NCBI GenBank assembly: GCA_018062085.1
Contig: JAGOSY010000004.1
Location: 186,001 to 250,000, forward strand
Origin: a bacterium
Lineage (GTDB): Bacteria > Cyanobacteriota > Vampirovibrionia > Obscuribacterales > Obscuribacteraceae
DNA length: 64,000 nt
Reading direction: 5' to 3'
Of the stretch, positions 18,548 through 27,575 are shown one piece after another (position 1 is the first letter of the stretch; every line of letters starts with the position of its first letter). The translations under genes were made by a program, and so were the position numbers. The notes beneath the pieces were generated by a model. That model saw only the letters and a program-made list of their open reading frames with translations. It searched no databases and had not been told where the DNA came from.

Positions 18548-18566
18548 GACTTGCAATCAGGCACTT

Positions 18567-18851
18567 TTATCTCTTGCATGCGTCTTCTATTTGCATGGGT
18601 GGCAGGAATTGTTCGTAGCGGCCCAGACTTTTTTGATGGCTCTGCATATATGAATTGATAGCCCGAATCTCTTTCGGAGAAAAATCAGTCATTGAAAATT
18701 GAGTTCTTGAATTGGCAAGACTAGCCTCCATGGTATTTAGCCATTTAGTCACGGCTCTTTCATCTTGCTCAACCCTGCCTGAACTGTGCCGTTCGGAACG
18801 ATTACGTGATGAGGCAGCCAAGCGGCTCAACGCTGAAAAATATCTGCACAT
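18567..18851 (-). CDS. Small hypothetical protein
   Basis: From the ATG at 18851 this would be a ~94-residue charged, mostly helical protein (for example KEIRAINSYMQSHQKSLGRYEQFL). A longer frame from 18935 would overlap the divergent VOC-like gene. There is no clear ribosome site and no family. The composition is more protein-like than most shadow frames, so it is kept with low confidence. Confidence 0.4.
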   Translation of the reverse strand: MCRYFSALSRLAASSRNRSERHSSGRVEQDERAVTKWLNTMEASLANSRTQFSMTDFSPKEIRAINSYMQSHQKSLGRYEQFLPPMQIEDACKR

Positions 18852-18903
18852 AATCCAGTCGTGAATCGAGATATAATTCCCGCCACACCGGAGGGCCAAA
18901 ACT

Positions 18904-19200
18904 ATGAACAAGAATACTATTTGTCTGTGGTACAACCACGACGAGGCCTTTTCTTTTCAAATTTCTACCGAGGATCAAGAAGAGACAGACCGTTATTGGA
19001 ATGCAATTGTAGGCAACGGCGGAGCGGAGAGTGCTTGCGGCTGGTGCAAGGATAAATGGGGCCTGTCGTGGCAGATAACTCCACGGGTCTTGATCGAGGC
19101 CATGGCCCAAGGCGGTGAAGTGGCGCAGCGCGCCTTCGCAGTCATGATGGAAATGGGTAAAATAGATGTCGCTACGATAGAGGCGGCAGTGCGCGGTTAA
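18904..19200 (+). CDS. VOC/PhnB-like protein with internal deletion
   Basis: The N-terminus MNKNTICLWYNHD and the C-terminal block CGWCKDKWGLSWQITPRVLIEAM...MMEMGKIDVATIEAA match PhnB-like vicinal-oxygen-chelate proteins (Pfam 3-dmu-9_3-mt). Those proteins are usually about 150 residues; this one has 98. The missing stretch lies right after WYNHD, where roughly 50-60 residues including the first beta-alpha-beta unit should be, and the frame is kept. It has a strong ribosome site (GGAGGG). It may be a decaying gene or a reduced domain; metal-dependent activity looks unlikely. Confidence 0.7.
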   Translation: MNKNTICLWYNHDEAFSFQISTEDQEETDRYWNAIVGNGGAESACGWCKDKWGLSWQITPRVLIEAMAQGGEVAQRAFAVMMEMGKIDVATIEAAVRG

Positions 19201-19220
19201 AGAGTTATTGAAAGGTGAGT

Positions 19221-20252
19221 ATGTTTGATCCTTATGAGCAGCAAGACCTGAACGACGAGGCCTGCGCGCCACCACACCTGAATAAACGCATCGCCGGAAA
19301 GTACCTCATTCAAAAGATGGTCGGCTCTGGCACATCAGCCAGGGTTTATTCAGCAAAAGTCTATCCCGGCGATACCATGGTGGCAATTAAGCTTCTGCGC
19401 TCTCACAGCAGCACAGCCATTGGTCAAGAGATGCTGGCGCAAGAAGGGCTAGCACTAATGGACGTCGATCACCCCTGCTTTGTCAAAGTGTTTGATTTTG
19501 GCGAAAGCGAAGAGGGCGAGGGGTTTCTTGTAATGGACCTGCTCGAAGGGTGCACACTAAAGAAGATACTGAAAGACTTTCACAGCATCCCCCTCGATAA
19601 GGTGCTCGATCTCGGCCTGCAGTTGCTCGACGCCCTGATTCACTTGCACAATGTCGGCATCGTTCATGCTAGCTTCAAACCGTCAGACATTATGGTGCTC
19701 GATGGTGAGCGCTTGTCGAAAATGAAGCTTATAGATTTAGACTCGGTCGTTCATCCTCGTGCGCCTCATCTACATTCGCGCACCATGCTTGCCGAGGGAG
19801 CCATTGTTCACTACATGAGCCCCGAGCAGGCTGATGGCAACAAGGTCGACAAGCGCTCGGATGTATACAATTTTGGCATAGTGCTTTATGAAATGGTGGC
19901 AGGCCGCTTGCCCTTTGATGGCACTGCGGTTATCGAAATCTTTAACAATAAAGCGGCAGATAAGTTAGTGCCTCTTTCTCAAGCGCGGCCTGACCTCACG
20001 GGCGGAGAGTTGGAGCGCATTTTGAAGAAGTGTCTGCAGTCAGATCCCGCTAGACGTTACCAAGATCTTGAACACCTGCAGAAAGATGTTCAGCATCTCA
20101 GAGACAAAACTCCGATCACAGAAGAGCATCAAGTCGATACACGCTGTTGGAAGACTCTGCCGCGCAGTGCTTATGCCGACAAGCAACCTGACGTACATAC
20201 TTGGATAGCGGGAATAAAGAGGCTTATTAGTGGAAGGAACGAAGTAAGTTAA
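19221..20252 (+). CDS. Ser/Thr kinase-fold protein, predicted pseudokinase
   Basis: The fold is clear: glycine loop VGSGTSARVYSAK, VAIKLL lysine, YMSPEQADG, DKRSDVYNFGIVLYEMVAGRLPFDG and a C-terminal Arg block (CLQSDPARRYQDL). The catalytic loop, however, reads IVHASFKPSDIMV where active kinases have HRDxKxxN, so the catalytic Asp is Ser, Arg is Ala and Asn is Asp. The DFG motif reads DLD. Phosphotransfer is therefore unlikely, though nucleotide binding may persist. It has no membrane segment. ATG at 19221 follows AAAGGTGA; GTG at 19215 is possible. A WG-repeat lipoprotein gene follows closely. Confidence 0.85.
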   Translation: MFDPYEQQDLNDEACAPPHLNKRIAGKYLIQKMVGSGTSARVYSAKVYPGDTMVAIKLLRSHSSTAIGQEMLAQEGLALMDVDHPCFVKVFDFGESEEGEGFLVMDLLEGCTLKKILKDFHSIPLDKVLDLGLQLLDALIHLHNVGIVHASFKPSDIMVLDGERLSKMKLIDLDSVVHPRAPHLHSRTMLAEGAIVHYMSPEQADGNKVDKRSDVYNFGIVLYEMVAGRLPFDGTAVIEIFNNKAADKLVPLSQARPDLTGGELERILKKCLQSDPARRYQDLEHLQKDVQHLRDKTPITEEHQVDTRCWKTLPRSAYADKQPDVHTWIAGIKRLISGRNEVS

Positions 20253-20277
20253 AATATCCGAGAACCTGGGAGTAAGA

Positions 20278-21537
20278 ATGCGAAAGTGGTATTTGGCGGT
20301 ATTTAGTGTGCTTTCTCTTGTCACCTTGAGCTGCACGGGTTGCACCCCACCTAGCAAACCTAATGGATTTATCGACACGAGCGGGCACATCGTTATCGAT
20401 CTTGACAAGATGGCAGAAAAGCCGATCTCTGTTGGTGATTTTAACGAGGGATTGGCGCCGGTCAAATATAGCGATAAGTGGGGTTGTCTCAACAAAAACG
20501 GTGCGCTTGCTTTTACTCTGCCTTGCAATCATATTTCTCCATATAGCGAAGGCCTAGCCGCATATAGTATCGGTTCTGGTGCCAATGAAAAATGGGGTTA
20601 TATCGACAAGAACGGACTAACTGTTATCAAACCTAGATTTGACGCGGCCAAAACTTTTAGTCAAGGACTTGCTCCTGTAAAGCTAGCAAAGGCAAGCATT
20701 GCCAGCAAGAATGGCAAAGATAGCAAAGCTGGTAAAGATTCGGCGAGTTGGGTGTACATCAATAGGAGTGGCAAACAAGTCTTTGCTGAGACCTATGAGG
20801 AAGCTCAGCCATTTGTTCAGGGCTTAGCCGTAGTCAAATACGAGGGTCACGCTGGCGCCATCAATGGTAACGGCAATATGGTCATACCAGCAAAATATGA
20901 TGTTGTCTACAATGCTGATAGCGGGCAAGTTGTAGCAGCTCAAGGAGATGGCTTATCAGGTCAAAACCCAGACCAGACACTCGACTGCCTTGACCAATCC
21001 GGCCATCTTTCTCTTACCAAACAGATTCACGGTATTACCTTAAAGAACCTCAAACCACCACTCTGGGTAAAGAGTAATAGTGATACTAATAATGGTGCTG
21101 ACAATTTGATCAGACCGCTCAGTCCTTTTGCTTCACCGGGGTTTTGCGAATCAAAATCAATCAGTCAGGTAAAGGATAAATTTAGTATAGACCAGCAGTT
21201 TTCAGCCAGGGCATTTCAAGGGTCTTACGACTATATTTTCCCTGTATCTGAAAACTACTTTGTCGCTTACTCAGACGCCAATAGTGGCAAGATGGACTAC
21301 CGAGGTGGCAAGCCAGAAGAAGGCGACGGTATCTGGAACAACACTGCCTTTAGATTTTATGATGCAGCCCCTTTCCACAGCGGCATGGGTCTTGTCCAAG
21401 AGACCAAAGGTGGCCCATATGGCTACATCAACAAGAGTGGTCAGTACGCTTTTAAAACTACATTTGAACACGCTCGCTCTTTTAGCGATGGGCTCGCTCT
21501 TGTCGGTTTGAGCGCAGAGAGCAAGACTGAGAACTAA
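20278..21537 (+). CDS. WG-repeat lipoprotein
   Basis: A signal peptide ends in LSCTGCTPPS, a lipobox-like site for lipid attachment. The mature part has WG repeats (DKWGCLNKNG, EKWGYIDKNGLTVI, GPYGYINKSGQYAF) each followed by F..A..FS.GLA.V, predicted to form a beta-propeller-like surface domain. The middle of the protein has a non-repeat insert. A ribosome site (GGGAG) lies 5 bases upstream and the pseudokinase gene ends 25 bases before. Function is unknown; WG-repeat proteins are usually envelope-exposed. Confidence 0.75.
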   Translation: MRKWYLAVFSVLSLVTLSCTGCTPPSKPNGFIDTSGHIVIDLDKMAEKPISVGDFNEGLAPVKYSDKWGCLNKNGALAFTLPCNHISPYSEGLAAYSIGSGANEKWGYIDKNGLTVIKPRFDAAKTFSQGLAPVKLAKASIASKNGKDSKAGKDSASWVYINRSGKQVFAETYEEAQPFVQGLAVVKYEGHAGAINGNGNMVIPAKYDVVYNADSGQVVAAQGDGLSGQNPDQTLDCLDQSGHLSLTKQIHGITLKNLKPPLWVKSNSDTNNGADNLIRPLSPFASPGFCESKSISQVKDKFSIDQQFSARAFQGSYDYIFPVSENYFVAYSDANSGKMDYRGGKPEEGDGIWNNTAFRFYDAAPFHSGMGLVQETKGGPYGYINKSGQYAFKTTFEHARSFSDGLALVGLSAESKTEN

Positions 21538-21603
21538 ATAGTCACAACCTAGTTACAAGATTGCTCTAAATTCTACTGATAACCGCACAAGAGGTACAGG
21601 TTG

Positions 21604-22068
21604 ATGCCAGATTTAGTAAGTAATTATCAGGTTTCTGATAGCACCAAAAACCTTCCTGATTTGGGGCGAGAGCATTCTAATTTAGCGGCCCTGCAACTCT
21701 TAGCAGATTCGACAAGACCAAACTTAGTAATGAACCAAGCCACTAAAGATAACAGAATTGAATCACTGTCTGGCTCTAATAGAGAGATTATCTTCTCAGA
21801 CCCATTTAATACATCAGAACATACTGCGCGCGAAACTCTGTTTCAACTTGCCAAAGCACCTTATGAAAATTATGGGGGAAAAGGACCGCGATATGTCGAA
21901 CCAGTCCCAATGACGAAAAGCCAACGGTTGGCTGCGGAAGAACAAGAAAGGTGGGAAGAAAGAGAACTAGAAATAGAGCTAGAGAGAGAGAGGATATTGG
22001 AAGTACAATTTGAAAAACAGAAAGAGAGAGAGAGGAGAGAACGTCTTCAAATTGAATCTAGACAATAA
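21604..22068 (+). CDS. Hypothetical protein with charged helical tail
   Basis: ATG at 21604 is preceded by GAGGTACAGG. The 154 residues have a polar N-terminal half of low predicted structure and a C-terminal ~45-residue Glu/Arg-rich single helix or coiled coil (EEREL, EIELERERILEVQF, KQKERERRERL). No signal peptide or family is seen. It lies 66 bases after the WG-repeat gene and may share its transcript. Confidence 0.55.
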   Translation: MPDLVSNYQVSDSTKNLPDLGREHSNLAALQLLADSTRPNLVMNQATKDNRIESLSGSNREIIFSDPFNTSEHTARETLFQLAKAPYENYGGKGPRYVEPVPMTKSQRLAAEEQERWEERELEIELERERILEVQFEKQKERERRERLQIESRQ

Positions 22069-22267
22069 GGCATGATAGAAAACAATACGGGCTTCCAAAA
22101 GAATCTAAGAGTTAAATTGCAACGCTCTCTCTCAATGTCCAAAGCCGATACTGTAACAGACGATTACTTGCCCAAAACAGGCAACCTGGCCCGGTGATAC
22201 AATCGCTATAAGCGCCTTAGCGTAGAAATCACAGGTCTATTGAAATTTAGCCACGTTGGTGACGTTG

Positions 22268-22627
22268 ATGAATCAGGAAGATAGGCAGCAGGAAGATAGG
22301 CAGCAGGCAGATTCGCAGGAAGCTGATCATCAAGACATGGGCTTCGAGGAACAACTAGTTCAAGGGCTAGTCATTTCTGGACAAATTACCGACTCAGGCT
22401 ATAAGAAGATTCTGCAGCGCTTGAAAGAAAATGCGTCTCTTAGCGATGCCTTGAAGGAACATGATGAAATAGGGCCGGAATTGCTGAGCACTTACAATGA
22501 CTGCAAAGCATTGGTAGATCAAGGAAAAATCTCAATTTCACAACTTATTGTGGCAATGTATGACTATCAGACTGCCAACATTCCCATCAAAGAGTCACTC
22601 TGGATACGCGGCTGGTTAAATCAGTAA
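22268..22627 (+). CDS. Small helical protein with internal repeat
   Basis: ATG at 22268 is preferred over TTG at 22256, though no strong ribosome site is seen for either. The N-terminus is Gln/Asp-rich and is encoded by two exact 15-base repeats (22274-22288 and 22289-22303), a sign of recent slippage. The body contains two similar units (SGQITDSGYKKILQRLKEN and QGKISISQLIVAMYDYQTA) that recall the short helical repeats at the N-terminus of type II secretion/pilus ATPases, without an ATPase domain. Function is unknown. Confidence 0.55.
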   Translation: MNQEDRQQEDRQQADSQEADHQDMGFEEQLVQGLVISGQITDSGYKKILQRLKENASLSDALKEHDEIGPELLSTYNDCKALVDQGKISISQLIVAMYDYQTANIPIKESLWIRGWLNQ

Positions 22628-22919
22628 GGAATAACCTGACGTTCATACTTGCCTCAGTAATCGGAAGGCGGCATTCCATCACCGCTCGGGGAATTACAAC
22701 TACGCAGCTACCGCCGTCTTGCGGAGGTTTAACATCTACCTCATGCTCATTGGGAAAACCTGGAACTGGAACTTGCCTTACAACAAACTGGCATCCTGGG
22801 CCGGACACCGTCGGTGGTCGGTTCTCTTCTGCTGCCATTTTGACATCAGAGCGAGGCTGGTTGCCACCGAAATCAATTGCCACATTCCCAAATTCACCGG
22901 GAACAGCCGGACTCGTCAT
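22587..22919 (-). pseudogene. Possible remnant or small unknown protein
   Basis: This minus-strand frame reads as a plausible protein segment (PGCQFVVRQVPVPGFPNEHE, PPQDGGSCVVVIP), and the same frame stays open to about 23010 without a good start codon (HKPPLDENLLSNSSLSDF). Its last 41 bases overlap the end of the plus-strand gene at 22268. The lack of a start with a ribosome site suggests the tail of a truncated gene. The region 22628-23151 holds nothing else I can support. Confidence 0.35.
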
Positions 22920-23151
22920 TGCAGTCCGCGCTGCATTGAAATCAGATAAAGAACTATTGGAAAGTAGGTTTTCATCAAGTGGTGGTTTGTGAATCAGTAG
23001 GAATTAAACGGTCAATTTCGGCTGGGTGAAATGCCAAATTGTCGTAAAATTTGGTCCCAACATTTATTTGACCCAGGTTCACTAGCCCGGTGCCTACATA
23101 GCTGAGATTAAACGCGGAGAAAATAATTGCTGAGCGACAGCCTCTAGCGAA

Positions 23152-24933
23152 TTAGCGCGCCTTCAGTTCTTCCAGATGCTCTTTGGCTTTTAGTGCGCGA
23201 GAATCGGAGGGCGAGCACAGCTGCAGGAAGAGATTTAATTGGGCAATGGCACCTTCGCGATCGCCGTTTTTTTCCATTGATCTGCTCAATAACCAGATGA
23301 CGTCGAGGTCGTTGGGACTAAGCTTGGCCGCCTCTTTGTAGGCGTCAACAGCGGGACCAACGTAACCCTGAACCATCAACAATGAACCTAATAATGTCTG
23401 AGCCGACGCCGATTTAGGATCAAGATGCACTGCTTCCTTTGCTTGCGCCACAGCATGACCGACATCACCGCTCTTCATGAGCGCGTAACTAAGCCGCTCT
23501 CGCGAATCAGCTCGGGAAGGATACAAATCGACGGCTTCTTCTAAGTAACGAACAGCGGCATCGGCCTTGCCGACTGCCAGTGATTGATTGGAAAGCGCGA
23601 TCAGCACTGACATGTCTTTCGGATTTATCCTGTATGCCATGTTCAGTTCTTCTAAACTGCTGTCCTTCTCGCCAAGCTTGTCCAAAATGCGGGCGTAATT
23701 AAGATGGAATAGCCCATCGCTTGAATTGATAGCAATTGCTCTTTTGTACATGTCAGCGGCAGATTTCCAATCGTCTTTCAAGGTGAAGGCAGCGCCACAA
23801 TCCGCCAGCGCATCGGCGTATTTAGGATCAGCTGCGATGGCTAACTTGTACTGATCTAATGCCTCATCAGTTTTTCCTTCGGCGATAAGTTTACTCGCCT
23901 TTAGATAGGCTCCCTCAGCTGAGAGAAAAGAATTCAAAGATGCAGGAAGATTGGCCACTCGCTCTACTGGTGGTGCCCCAAGAACAAGTTCAGCCCCTTT
24001 CCATACAGATTTCATCACTGGAACTTGCTTCTTATTTAGACCAGTTGCGGCCGTCTCTGATTCGGTCTTTTGCTTGGCGATTGCAAAAGCTTTATTGAGA
24101 GAAATCATCCCATCTTCCTGGCGAAGGGCGCTGGTAAGATTCTTCGAAAAGGCAGTGCTCCAAGTAATTTGGTTGGGCTGGCTAGATGACAGAATAATAT
24201 AGCCGTTGCCCAAAAGAAGTTTGGTGGGATCGAGATTATAAGTTGGTGGCCCCTTTATGAGAGTTTTGGAACCAGCTTCTAATTCAGCGGCACCGCTGTA
24301 TGCCGCTTGCAAGACCAATAAAATGCGATCAGAATGAACATTCTGTTTTAACGTACTCATCAATGTTTGCATCGAGATACAAGTGCCGTAGATATTGTCG
24401 AGGGCGCAATCATACGTGCACAAATAGGTATTGCCATCAGTGGTTGGAAAACCACTAGTGGCAATATAGACAACGACGAGATCGTCTGGACCAACAGCAT
24501 TACCGAGGAAGCTTGGACCAAGCGCTGTCATTATGCTTTGTCTCGGTGCATCAGCGTCAATCAGCAACTTGACGTGATTGCGATCGAATCGACCACCCTG
24601 TGGATCAACTAAATACTGATGGAACTCCTTGGCAGATTGCGCCATGCCCGTCGCCGCAGTAGATGCCAGTCTGCCTTCCTTGAACTTGGACGCGCCAATC
24701 ACGACCGCCCATTTTTGTTTGATCGGTCTGTTTGTGCCGCGCGCATTTGGATTCAAATCTTGAATCTTAGTAAATTCAATTCCTGGCACCGTTTTTGCTG
24801 GCGCACTGTTCACGTCCTGAGAGCCGGCTGTCTGAGAGTTGGCTGTCTGAGACCAGGCGGCCTGAGACCAGGCAGAAAGATTCGTCGTAGAAATCACAAG
24901 CACAATTGGCAATAGCCACTCAAGACGCAGCAT
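23152..24933 (-). CDS. Exported TPR protein with a catalytically dead caspase-like domain
   Basis: From the ATG at 24933, which has GAGG 8 bases upstream, a signal peptide (MLRLEWLLPIVLVISTTNLS) leads to a caspase-like (C14) domain beginning KWAVVIGASKF. Where the family has YxxGHG the sequence is VVYIATSGFP (His replaced by Ser, residue ~160), and where it has LVLDACYSG it is LVLQAAYSG (Asp to Gln, Cys to Ala, residue ~211). Both catalytic residues are thus lost. The C-terminal half has at least five TPRs. It is cotranscribed with the hydrolase/DUF4384 gene 10 bases upstream, and probably serves as a binding scaffold outside the cytoplasm. Confidence 0.85.
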   Translation of the reverse strand: MLRLEWLLPIVLVISTTNLSAWSQAAWSQTANSQTAGSQDVNSAPAKTVPGIEFTKIQDLNPNARGTNRPIKQKWAVVIGASKFKEGRLASTAATGMAQSAKEFHQYLVDPQGGRFDRNHVKLLIDADAPRQSIMTALGPSFLGNAVGPDDLVVVYIATSGFPTTDGNTYLCTYDCALDNIYGTCISMQTLMSTLKQNVHSDRILLVLQAAYSGAAELEAGSKTLIKGPPTYNLDPTKLLLGNGYIILSSSQPNQITWSTAFSKNLTSALRQEDGMISLNKAFAIAKQKTESETAATGLNKKQVPVMKSVWKGAELVLGAPPVERVANLPASLNSFLSAEGAYLKASKLIAEGKTDEALDQYKLAIAADPKYADALADCGAAFTLKDDWKSAADMYKRAIAINSSDGLFHLNYARILDKLGEKDSSLEELNMAYRINPKDMSVLIALSNQSLAVGKADAAVRYLEEAVDLYPSRADSRERLSYALMKSGDVGHAVAQAKEAVHLDPKSASAQTLLGSLLMVQGYVGPAVDAYKEAAKLSPNDLDVIWLLSRSMEKNGDREGAIAQLNLFLQLCSPSDSRALKAKEHLEELKAR

Positions 24934-24943
24934 CAACTTAACC

Positions 24944-26731
24944 TCAACGATTACCTTCATGCAAGAGCGATATGCTTGCTGATACCATTCCACCCGGTGA
25001 AGCCATCAGGCGGACCAAACTGCTGTCGCTGGAATTGGTAAGCTGGGCAAGTGCTGAAAAATCATCAGGAATCATCACTGGCCTTGGATCATCCCAAGAT
25101 AGCTTCATGCGCGTAGGACAAAGATCTTTTGAGCCCGTCTCATCGGCAGAGACAAAGGCAGTCATAGTACGGTTTTTAAGCGACTCTGGCGTGACATCAA
25201 CTTTTTCACTGGCAAACACAAGTCCTAGTTGCTCAGTACCTGGATGTTGGTCAAATTCCATCCATCCAGTTGCCGGAATGGGGTAATCTTTTCCACGAGA
25301 TAGAAAATTTTGAGTACCGTATTGGCTGTTCGGAAAGAGAACATCGCTCTTGCCGGTTGTACCTGCTTTCATGACAAGATAGGCATAACCATCGCTTTGC
25401 GGAATCAAATGGAAGCGAATCTTATCGCCTGTTTTGAATTGCATTTTGTTGTTGCAGCGGAAGACTTTACCGTTTCTGTCAAGTTCAATCCAAAAGTTGA
25501 TTTGCGGAGACTGCGACGCTAGTCGATGCTTAAATTCAGTCGGTTGTGGCAGAGGCGGCAGTGTCGCGACTTTCTCGACAGGAGCAGTAGCAGCAGGAGT
25601 AGTGCTGGTTGTTCCATTCGGAGAAGAACTTGCGCTCGCAATTTCGCTGCCCGAGTACTCTTTCATAGATGCCACCACAGGCAGTTTAGCCATAGAAATA
25701 GCGACAGTTGGATCTAAAGGAGATACATTTTTGTCGATCCACGTCGTCACGAAACCAACGTCATCAGGTCTGAACTGATTTTCTTCAAATAGCAGATGCT
25801 CTGAGTTCTTACTCAAAACCAATTGACGATTTGGCGTGGCAAGGCGCTCGAAGAGCCTCCAAGTTCCCTCAGGACGAATCAATTTATCGTCCGTACCTTG
25901 CAAAAACAGAACTGGCGTATCCTTTATAAATTTGGCAACTTCTAGATTACCCTTCATAAAGAAGTCGAATTGCACAAAGTCTTTTGCCGAAAAGTAGGTT
26001 CGCATCAGCGGGTCGTTTTTCCACTCACTGCGCAGCTCTTCATTAGCTGAAATTTTCTGCACGGCAGCGAAGGCGGCACCATCCATCGGCTTACTATAGT
26101 CACCGGTGAGAGTGTTCAAGATGGAAGTCTTGGTGACCTTTTTTTCGCTGTCACTCATAGAAAAACGATCACGCGCAGGCACCGCACAAATGAGCCCTGA
26201 AATCAGTTCGGGATAGAGGGCTGCAGCTCGTAGCGCAATGGCACCGCCCAGCGACTCTCCTAATAAGATCACCGGCATACCAGGGTGATTCTTATGAATT
26301 TGTTGGAGCGTCGCTTTGATATCGACCAGATCGCCGTCAAAATCCATTCCTTCGCGATTATTGTAGTCTTTTAGTTCGCCGAAGCCGCGCAAATCTGTAG
26401 CGTAAGTGGCAATGCCATTCTTGGCCATCTCCTTGCCAAAGGCAGCATAACAACCTTTGTGCAAGCTGAATCCATGAATACAGAGCAAAGCGACCCGTGG
26501 CTTGACATCACCCGGTAGCAGCCAAGAAAGGCACGGGGCAGTTTTTGCAGCCTTTGTCGGGATGCGTAGCTGCTTGGAGCCGACTTCTGAATCATCTATT
26601 GGAGGGCTTGGCGCGCTGCCTTCTGCGAGGGCTTTCGATTCAGCAGCAATGGCGCTAAAACTAAAATTGAAGCTGACGCCCAAAAAAGCCCCGAGTGCCA
26701 AACTTAAAATGCCTTTGCGGACCAATATCAC
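24944..26731 (-). CDS. Exported alpha/beta hydrolase with DUF4384-like C-terminal domain
   Basis: The GTG start has a strong GGAGG site. A signal peptide (ending near IAAES) precedes a lysophospholipase/monoglyceride-lipase-like S33 domain with LLCIHGFSLHKGCY, the nucleophile elbow ILLGESLGGA, the Asp in FLQGTDDKLI and the His in KNSEHLLFE. A Ser/Thr/Pro linker leads to a ~150-residue DUF4384-like domain (FKTGDKIRFHLIPQSDGYAYLVM). DUF4384 is often joined to caspase-like domains; here it is on a separate protein beside one. It is likely an active periplasmic or surface esterase of unknown substrate. Confidence 0.85.
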   Translation of the reverse strand: MILVRKGILSLALGAFLGVSFNFSFSAIAAESKALAEGSAPSPPIDDSEVGSKQLRIPTKAAKTAPCLSWLLPGDVKPRVALLCIHGFSLHKGCYAAFGKEMAKNGIATYATDLRGFGELKDYNNREGMDFDGDLVDIKATLQQIHKNHPGMPVILLGESLGGAIALRAAALYPELISGLICAVPARDRFSMSDSEKKVTKTSILNTLTGDYSKPMDGAAFAAVQKISANEELRSEWKNDPLMRTYFSAKDFVQFDFFMKGNLEVAKFIKDTPVLFLQGTDDKLIRPEGTWRLFERLATPNRQLVLSKNSEHLLFEENQFRPDDVGFVTTWIDKNVSPLDPTVAISMAKLPVVASMKEYSGSEIASASSSPNGTTSTTPAATAPVEKVATLPPLPQPTEFKHRLASQSPQINFWIELDRNGKVFRCNNKMQFKTGDKIRFHLIPQSDGYAYLVMKAGTTGKSDVLFPNSQYGTQNFLSRGKDYPIPATGWMEFDQHPGTEQLGLVFASEKVDVTPESLKNRTMTAFVSADETGSKDLCPTRMKLSWDDPRPVMIPDDFSALAQLTNSSDSSLVRLMASPGGMVSASISLLHEGNR

Positions 26732-26859
26732 TCACGGCCTCCACTGTCATAGTCAACCGTTTGCCCTTAGATCGTAAATAGCCAATAAAAATTGAGTTTC
26801 CGTTACTGAGAAATGTGGGGGCAGCGTGGGGGCGCCATTTTGCTATTCCCTGAAAAGTT

Positions 26860-26933
26860 CACCCTCGGAGCGACTCGAACGCCCGACACCCTCCTTAGGA
26901 CGGAGGTGTTCTATCCAACTGAACTACGAGGGC
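26860..26933 (-). tRNA. tRNA-Arg (anticodon CCT)
   Basis: On the minus strand a cloverleaf is visible: acceptor GCCCTCG/CGAGGGT (with a terminal G-U pair), D-arm AGTTCAGTTGGATAGAAC, anticodon stem CCTCC/GGAGG with loop GTCCTAA giving anticodon CCT, and T-arm with GTTCGAGTC. CCA is not encoded. It reads AGG codons. An integrase fragment lies 250 bases to the right. Confidence 0.93.
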
Positions 26934-27183
26934 ATTTTTAAAGCATAACAGTTTCGGCCATTAGACTCAAATCATATACATGAACGATATGAGCTTGAGA
27001 TCCGAATGGTAATCAATAGGCACAATCAGAACTTGACATTAGCATCACTTCATTGCTTCCTCAGAGTTTTACAGTCGTCATTAACATGCTCCAGCCAAGC
27101 CCTTTCAGGAAAACACCCGAAATAGAAATCAACTTCTCGGCTGCAATACTGGAAAAACCACCGCTTCAGGAAGTTTTGTTTAC

Positions 27184-27414
27184 ATGACATTCAAAGCAAA
27201 AGTCTTGGGTTCCCAAGAAGTCAAAAGAGTCCTTAGCGCCCTAAAAAATCCCCGAGACAAAACACTCTTTCTAACCGGCCTCTACACAGGTCTAAGAATT
27301 TCTGAGCTGATCTCAATTCAACAAAACCAAATATTCACCACCAGCGGTGGCGCCAGAAATATACTAAAACTAATTCGCCTCAAAAAGGAAAACACCGTCT
27401 ACAGCAACATCTGA
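27184..27414 (+). pseudogene. Truncated tyrosine recombinase/integrase
   Basis: The 76-residue frame MTFKAKVLGSQEVKRVLSAL...FLTGLYTGLRISELISIQQ is the start of a phage/XerD-type integrase catalytic domain with its first catalytic Arg in TGLRISEL. It stops after ENTVYSNI, before the H-x-x-R and Tyr motifs, which I do not find downstream in any frame. The protein is therefore inactive. Its place near tRNA-Arg suggests the remains of an integrated element. A short continuation of the same frame after the TGA begins with PV but soon loses family resemblance. Confidence 0.75.
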
Positions 27415-27575
27415 CCGGTAAAGAGCAACGGAAGTCGCTTGAAGGAGACCTTTCGATCAGTTGTTCTCATGATGGCATTCGTTGCGAAGCTATGGTGATC
27501 AATCTTTGTCAGTTATAGAAAAATTGGAGTGTTATTGTTCATAGCGCTATCGAACTTGGAATGCTTGAAAAAGAG

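Noticed and set aside
18802..19275. 157-residue minus-strand frame opposite the VOC-like and pseudokinase genes
   Set aside because: It is antisense to two well-supported genes and has no domain features.
26840..27200. Direct repeat of the tRNA-Arg 3' end as an attachment site
   Set aside because: No second copy of the tRNA end was seen around the integrase fragment.
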